This document shows positions 61,281 to 64,000 of a stretch of 64,000 nucleotides of DNA, piece by piece. Origin of the DNA: Mangrovimicrobium sp033283325 (GTDB lineage Bacteria > Pseudomonadota > Gammaproteobacteria > Pseudomonadales > Halieaceae); contig JAWMQO010000001.1 of NCBI GenBank assembly GCA_033283325.1, forward strand, positions 434,001 through 498,000, written 5' to 3'. The notes below the pieces were generated by a model, which saw only the letters and a program-made list of their open reading frames with translations, made no database searches and was not told the origin of the DNA. How positions within the stretch are numbered: the stretch's first letter is position 1; the number at the start of each line of letters is the position of its first letter. The translations under genes were made by a program, and so were the position numbers.

Positions 61281-64000
61281 TTACTCCAGTTTCAGTTCCA
61301 CAGCGCTCTCGCCGGGAATCTCGACCTTGTCGAAGATTCGCGGCGGTTCCGTTGCCACCACCACGTCGTAGTAGCCCGCTTCGAGTTCCAGCGGCGGGCC
61401 GCCCACCTGGCCCGTGGCGACCTCGTTGCCGTTGCCGTCGAGCACCCTGAAGGGTACCCGCAGGGCCTGTTCCAGCGCGGCTGTCAGTCCTTCGCGATCA
61501 TTCGCCGCGTAGTAGCGGCCCTTGCCCAGCGTGGCCCAGGACTCGAACAGGGCGGCCAGTTCCGGGTCGCCGATGGCGAAGCCCACGATATTCAGGTTGA
61601 CGTCGATGCCCTTGCTGCGCAGTGCTTCAATCACCGCGGCGGGATCGCCTTCGCAGGTTTCCTCACCATCGGTGACCAGGATGACGACACTGGATTTACG
61701 TCCCTTCAGATCGGTCTCCACCGCCGCCAGGGAATCGGCGATTGGCGTGCGCGCCAGGTTCATTGCCTGTATGCCGCCTATGATGCCTGCCGCGGCGGCC
61801 GGGTCGAGGGGGGCGAGGGGAATTTCCAGGTCGCTGCGGCAGGAGTCGACCTCGCGGTGGCCGAAGACCCGCAGTGCCACCGGGGTGCCCGCGGGAATCT
61901 GCTTGCGCACCGCCTCGGTGAGTACCTCCCGGGCGATGGCGATACGGCGTTTGCCGCCCACCCGTTGCAGCATGGAGCCGGATGCGTCGAGGATCAGTTC
62001 GATGGCGGTGCCGCCGCTACTTTCGCCATTTCCCGGGTTCAATACGCTCAGTTTGCCGGGCCCCGGGGCCTCGCGGAATTCGCTCTCGACCAGCAGGGTG
62101 TAGCCCGCGGGACGGCGCATCAGGGTGGCCGCCCGGTCGAAGGCGATTTCCATTTCACCGTCATAGCGCAACTGCCTGAAATGGCCTGCATCGATGCTCG
62201 CCCAGTCGCGCATCATGTCGAGGTGCCAGCCCTCGTTGCCCGCTACCTGGACGGCGAAGATGCGCGGCCGCGCCTTGCGCATGGCTGCCCATGCCTCCCC
62301 GTCCGGGGTGGTGGCGCCGTCGGTAATGAGCATCACCGCCTTGGTCCCGGGGCGCGGTGCCAGTTCCACCGATGCTTTTTTCAGCGTGGTGAGTGCCGCG
62401 CTGGAGCCGAGGCCGCGATCGAACTCGTTGAGCAGGGTTTGCAGCATGTAGGGCTCGCCCAGCCAGTCGCGCAGCAAGGGACCGTGAGGGAAGGGCATGA
62501 GGTTAACTGCCTCGCGCCCCGGTACCACCTGGCTGCTGAAGGCGACCAGCGCATTGCGGATGCGCGGGATCAGGCTGGCCACGCTGGGGCTCGTGTCCCA
62601 GGAAAAGACCACGTTGCGCGGCGGTTCCGAGACCTTCAGCCAGACCTCGCTTCCCGGTGGCACCACCGCCTCATAGCGATGCAGGTCCCATCTCTCGCCC
62701 TGGTCGCCGCGACGCAGCGGAATCGGGCTGCCGTCGGCGCCTTCCAGTTCCAGCAGCGTTCTTACGCTGGGGCTGCCCCCCAGCGCGATTGTCAGTGTGT
62801 TTTGTCCGTCCGGAACCCGCAGGCGATACCAGTGGGCGAGCTTCTGGTTCAGAGAAACCTGCCCGCCTGCCATTTCGCCGGGGGCCAGCGTCGCGGCGCT
62901 TGCGCGACTGGCGTTACCCGACGCGGGTTCCGGTAGCGCCTTGGGCGGGTCGAGCCGGGACTCGTAAAACGCGTGGTAACTGGTGTCGCCCCATTCGCTC
63001 AGGACGGAGCGATAGTCCGCCGAGGTGGGCCGTTCCCGGATGCGGATCACATCCGGCTGGAACCCGTAGCTGGCGCCATCGCGGTAGCGGGCCGACAGGC
63101 GGATAAACCGCGCCCAGGCCGGTTCTGCCAGGTCGATCACGGCGCCTTCGCGACCCGGGCCCAGCGCAGCCTCGCCCAGGGTGACCCAGGGGCCGGCCGG
63201 CGATTCCAGGCTGGCGGACACAGTCAGCTGGTCGAAGTGCAGGTCGCTTTCAGGCTGCCCTTCGCGGTTGAGCCACTCGATCCGGGTGACCTGGGCCGCC
63301 CGGTTGCGCTTGAAGCCGATGACGAAATCCTTCACGCCCGTGATGTCGGCGTTGACCCGCCGCGCCTTGCCGTCGTCCTCCAGGATGTCGGACATACCCG
63401 CGCTGGCGGGATGCTCCCAGACCACATGCCCACCCAGGTCCGGGCGGGCGATATCGAAGCCCCTGCCGTGGGAGAGGTCGAAACCGGGTTCCAGAATCAC
63501 CTTCCACTCCGCGAGCTGGACGCCATCACAGCGTTTGGCTTCCTGCCAGGTCGCGTCGACGCGCAGGCGGGCGAAGCGGGCCGGCAGCGCGTGTCCGATA
63601 GCGAAGTCTGTTTCACTCAGCAGCGGCTGTACATCGAAGCTCAGCGCTTCCTCGAAGGTTTCGCCATCCAGGGACAGCAGCAGGGTAGCCCGGCGAATCG
63701 CCCGGAAGGGTTTGTCGATGCCGAACAGGTTGAGCCCGACCCCGGCGACCGGCAGTGGCTCGTCCCCCGGCAGGTCGAGAGTCAGCTGGGGTGCATTGCC
63801 GTCCTCGTCGCAGCTACCGCCGCCGCGGATAGCCGCGTTAACGCCGTTAAACACCAGGTCATCGCGCAGCAGGTGGGGGCGGACAAGCCCTGCCTGGTCC
63901 TGGGCCCACTCGGCGCCGAAGGGCGCCCAGGCGGCGTTAAACCCTCCGCGCAGGAGCTCGGGGATGGGCCAGTCGTGGACGCTATTGGACGGCGCCGCAT
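61281..64000 (-). CDS. von Willebrand factor A domain protein, 5' end outside window
   Basis: At least 906 codons; the frame is open to the right edge without a start, so the N-terminus is missing. A discoidin-like beta-rich part (about 63850-63000) is followed by a degenerate first VWA-like domain (VVFSWDTSPSVASLI, MLITDGATT) and a second, intact VWA domain with the MIDAS set (LILDASGSM, ARTPIAD, VTDGEET). Ends in an Ig/PEGA-like module (ELEAGYYDVVVATEPPR). The MIDAS set implies a metal-dependent protein or ligand contact. First gene of the three-gene operon. Confidence 0.85.
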   Translation of the reverse strand, partial: AAPSNSVHDWPIPELLRGGFNAAWAPFGAEWAQDQAGLVRPHLLRDDLVFNGVNAAIRGGGSCDEDGNAPQLTLDLPGDEPLPVAGVGLNLFGIDKPFRAIRRATLLLSLDGETFEEALSFDVQPLLSETDFAIGHALPARFARLRVDATWQEAKRCDGVQLAEWKVILEPGFDLSHGRGFDIARPDLGGHVVWEHPASAGMSDILEDDGKARRVNADITGVKDFVIGFKRNRAAQVTRIEWLNREGQPESDLHFDQLTVSASLESPAGPWVTLGEAALGPGREGAVIDLAEPAWARFIRLSARYRDGASYGFQPDVIRIRERPTSADYRSVLSEWGDTSYHAFYESRLDPPKALPEPASGNASRASAATLAPGEMAGGQVSLNQKLAHWYRLRVPDGQNTLTIALGGSPSVRTLLELEGADGSPIPLRRGDQGERWDLHRYEAVVPPGSEVWLKVSEPPRNVVFSWDTSPSVASLIPRIRNALVAFSSQVVPGREAVNLMPFPHGPLLRDWLGEPYMLQTLLNEFDRGLGSSAALTTLKKASVELAPRPGTKAVMLITDGATTPDGEAWAAMRKARPRIFAVQVAGNEGWHLDMMRDWASIDAGHFRQLRYDGEMEIAFDRAATLMRRPAGYTLLVESEFREAPGPGKLSVLNPGNGESSGGTAIELILDASGSMLQRVGGKRRIAIAREVLTEAVRKQIPAGTPVALRVFGHREVDSCRSDLEIPLAPLDPAAAAGIIGGIQAMNLARTPIADSLAAVETDLKGRKSSVVILVTDGEETCEGDPAAVIEALRSKGIDVNLNIVGFAIGDPELAALFESWATLGKGRYYAANDREGLTAALEQALRVPFRVLDGNGNEVATGQVGGPPLELEAGYYDVVVATEPPRIFDKVEIPGESAVELKLE

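Noticed and set aside
60228..62936. 902-codon frame on the plus strand
   Set aside because: It is antisense to the Yip1-like and VWA genes, which have recognisable domains. High G+C makes long antisense frames common; it lacks any domain or signal.

Overview
The window is 64 kb of high-GC DNA from a Gram-negative, aerobic gammaproteobacterium. Inference: a marine heterotroph of the Halieaceae / OM60-NOR5 type. The reasons are a TonB-dependent receptor, lipoproteins with lipoboxes, several secreted proteins ending in VPLPA-type C-terminal sorting tails, a DUF3604 lipoprotein, soluble P450s, and acyl-CoA catabolic genes. No rRNA, replication origin or CRISPR array was seen. One elongator tRNA-Met is present.

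Layout. 1-6.9 kb: plus-strand acyl-CoA degradation cluster (acyl-CoA dehydrogenase cut by the left edge, IclR regulator, enoyl-CoA hydratase, 3-hydroxyacyl-CoA dehydrogenase, hot-dog hydratase, long methylsuccinyl-CoA-dehydrogenase-like enzyme). 7-14.3 kb: DUF3604 lipoprotein, a VPLPA-CTERM protein beside a beta-propeller/di-haem/dockerin protein, and a second VPLPA-CTERM protein. 14.3-22.3 kb: two divergent paralogous FAD oxidoreductases, the second followed by a SAM-cyclase-ATPase-TPR signalling protein. 22.3-30.1 kb: minus-strand TonB receptor, P450, membrane PQQ dehydrogenase and P450, a likely uptake and oxidation unit for a hydrophobic substrate. 30.4-42 kb: mixed enzymes (cupin, SDR, CurA-like reductase, heparinase-like lyase, amidohydrolase, J-domain protein, alpha/beta-hydrolase lipoprotein) with a decayed gene start. 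42-44 kb: secreted protein, ECF sigma, anti-sigma and periplasmic metal sensor in one overlapping operon.

44-58.3 kb is an accessory region. Four copies of one HUH-transposase (RAYT-type) element, three full-length at about 961 bp and one internally deleted, sit against the 3' ends of genes. Between and beside them lie a VPLPA-CTERM and an IPTL-CTERM-like protein, an MBOAT/SGNH O-acetyltransferase pair, and two large secreted beta-helix proteins sharing a C-terminal domain. Element C supplies the last codons and the stop of both convergent neighbours. Element D caps the 3' remnant of a CurA-like gene. 58.4-64 kb: tRNA-Met, an outer-membrane MetA-like protein, and a minus-strand operon of a von Willebrand A protein (cut by the right edge), a Yip1-like membrane protein and a small exported EF-Tu-domain-II protein.

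Themes: beta-oxidation-type catabolism of unusual acyl-CoAs, oxidation of hydrophobic substrates, and a cell-surface/exopolysaccharide programme (sorting tails, dockerins, calcium-binding repeats, O-acetylation, lyases). All family assignments are from reading the sequence; no database search was run.
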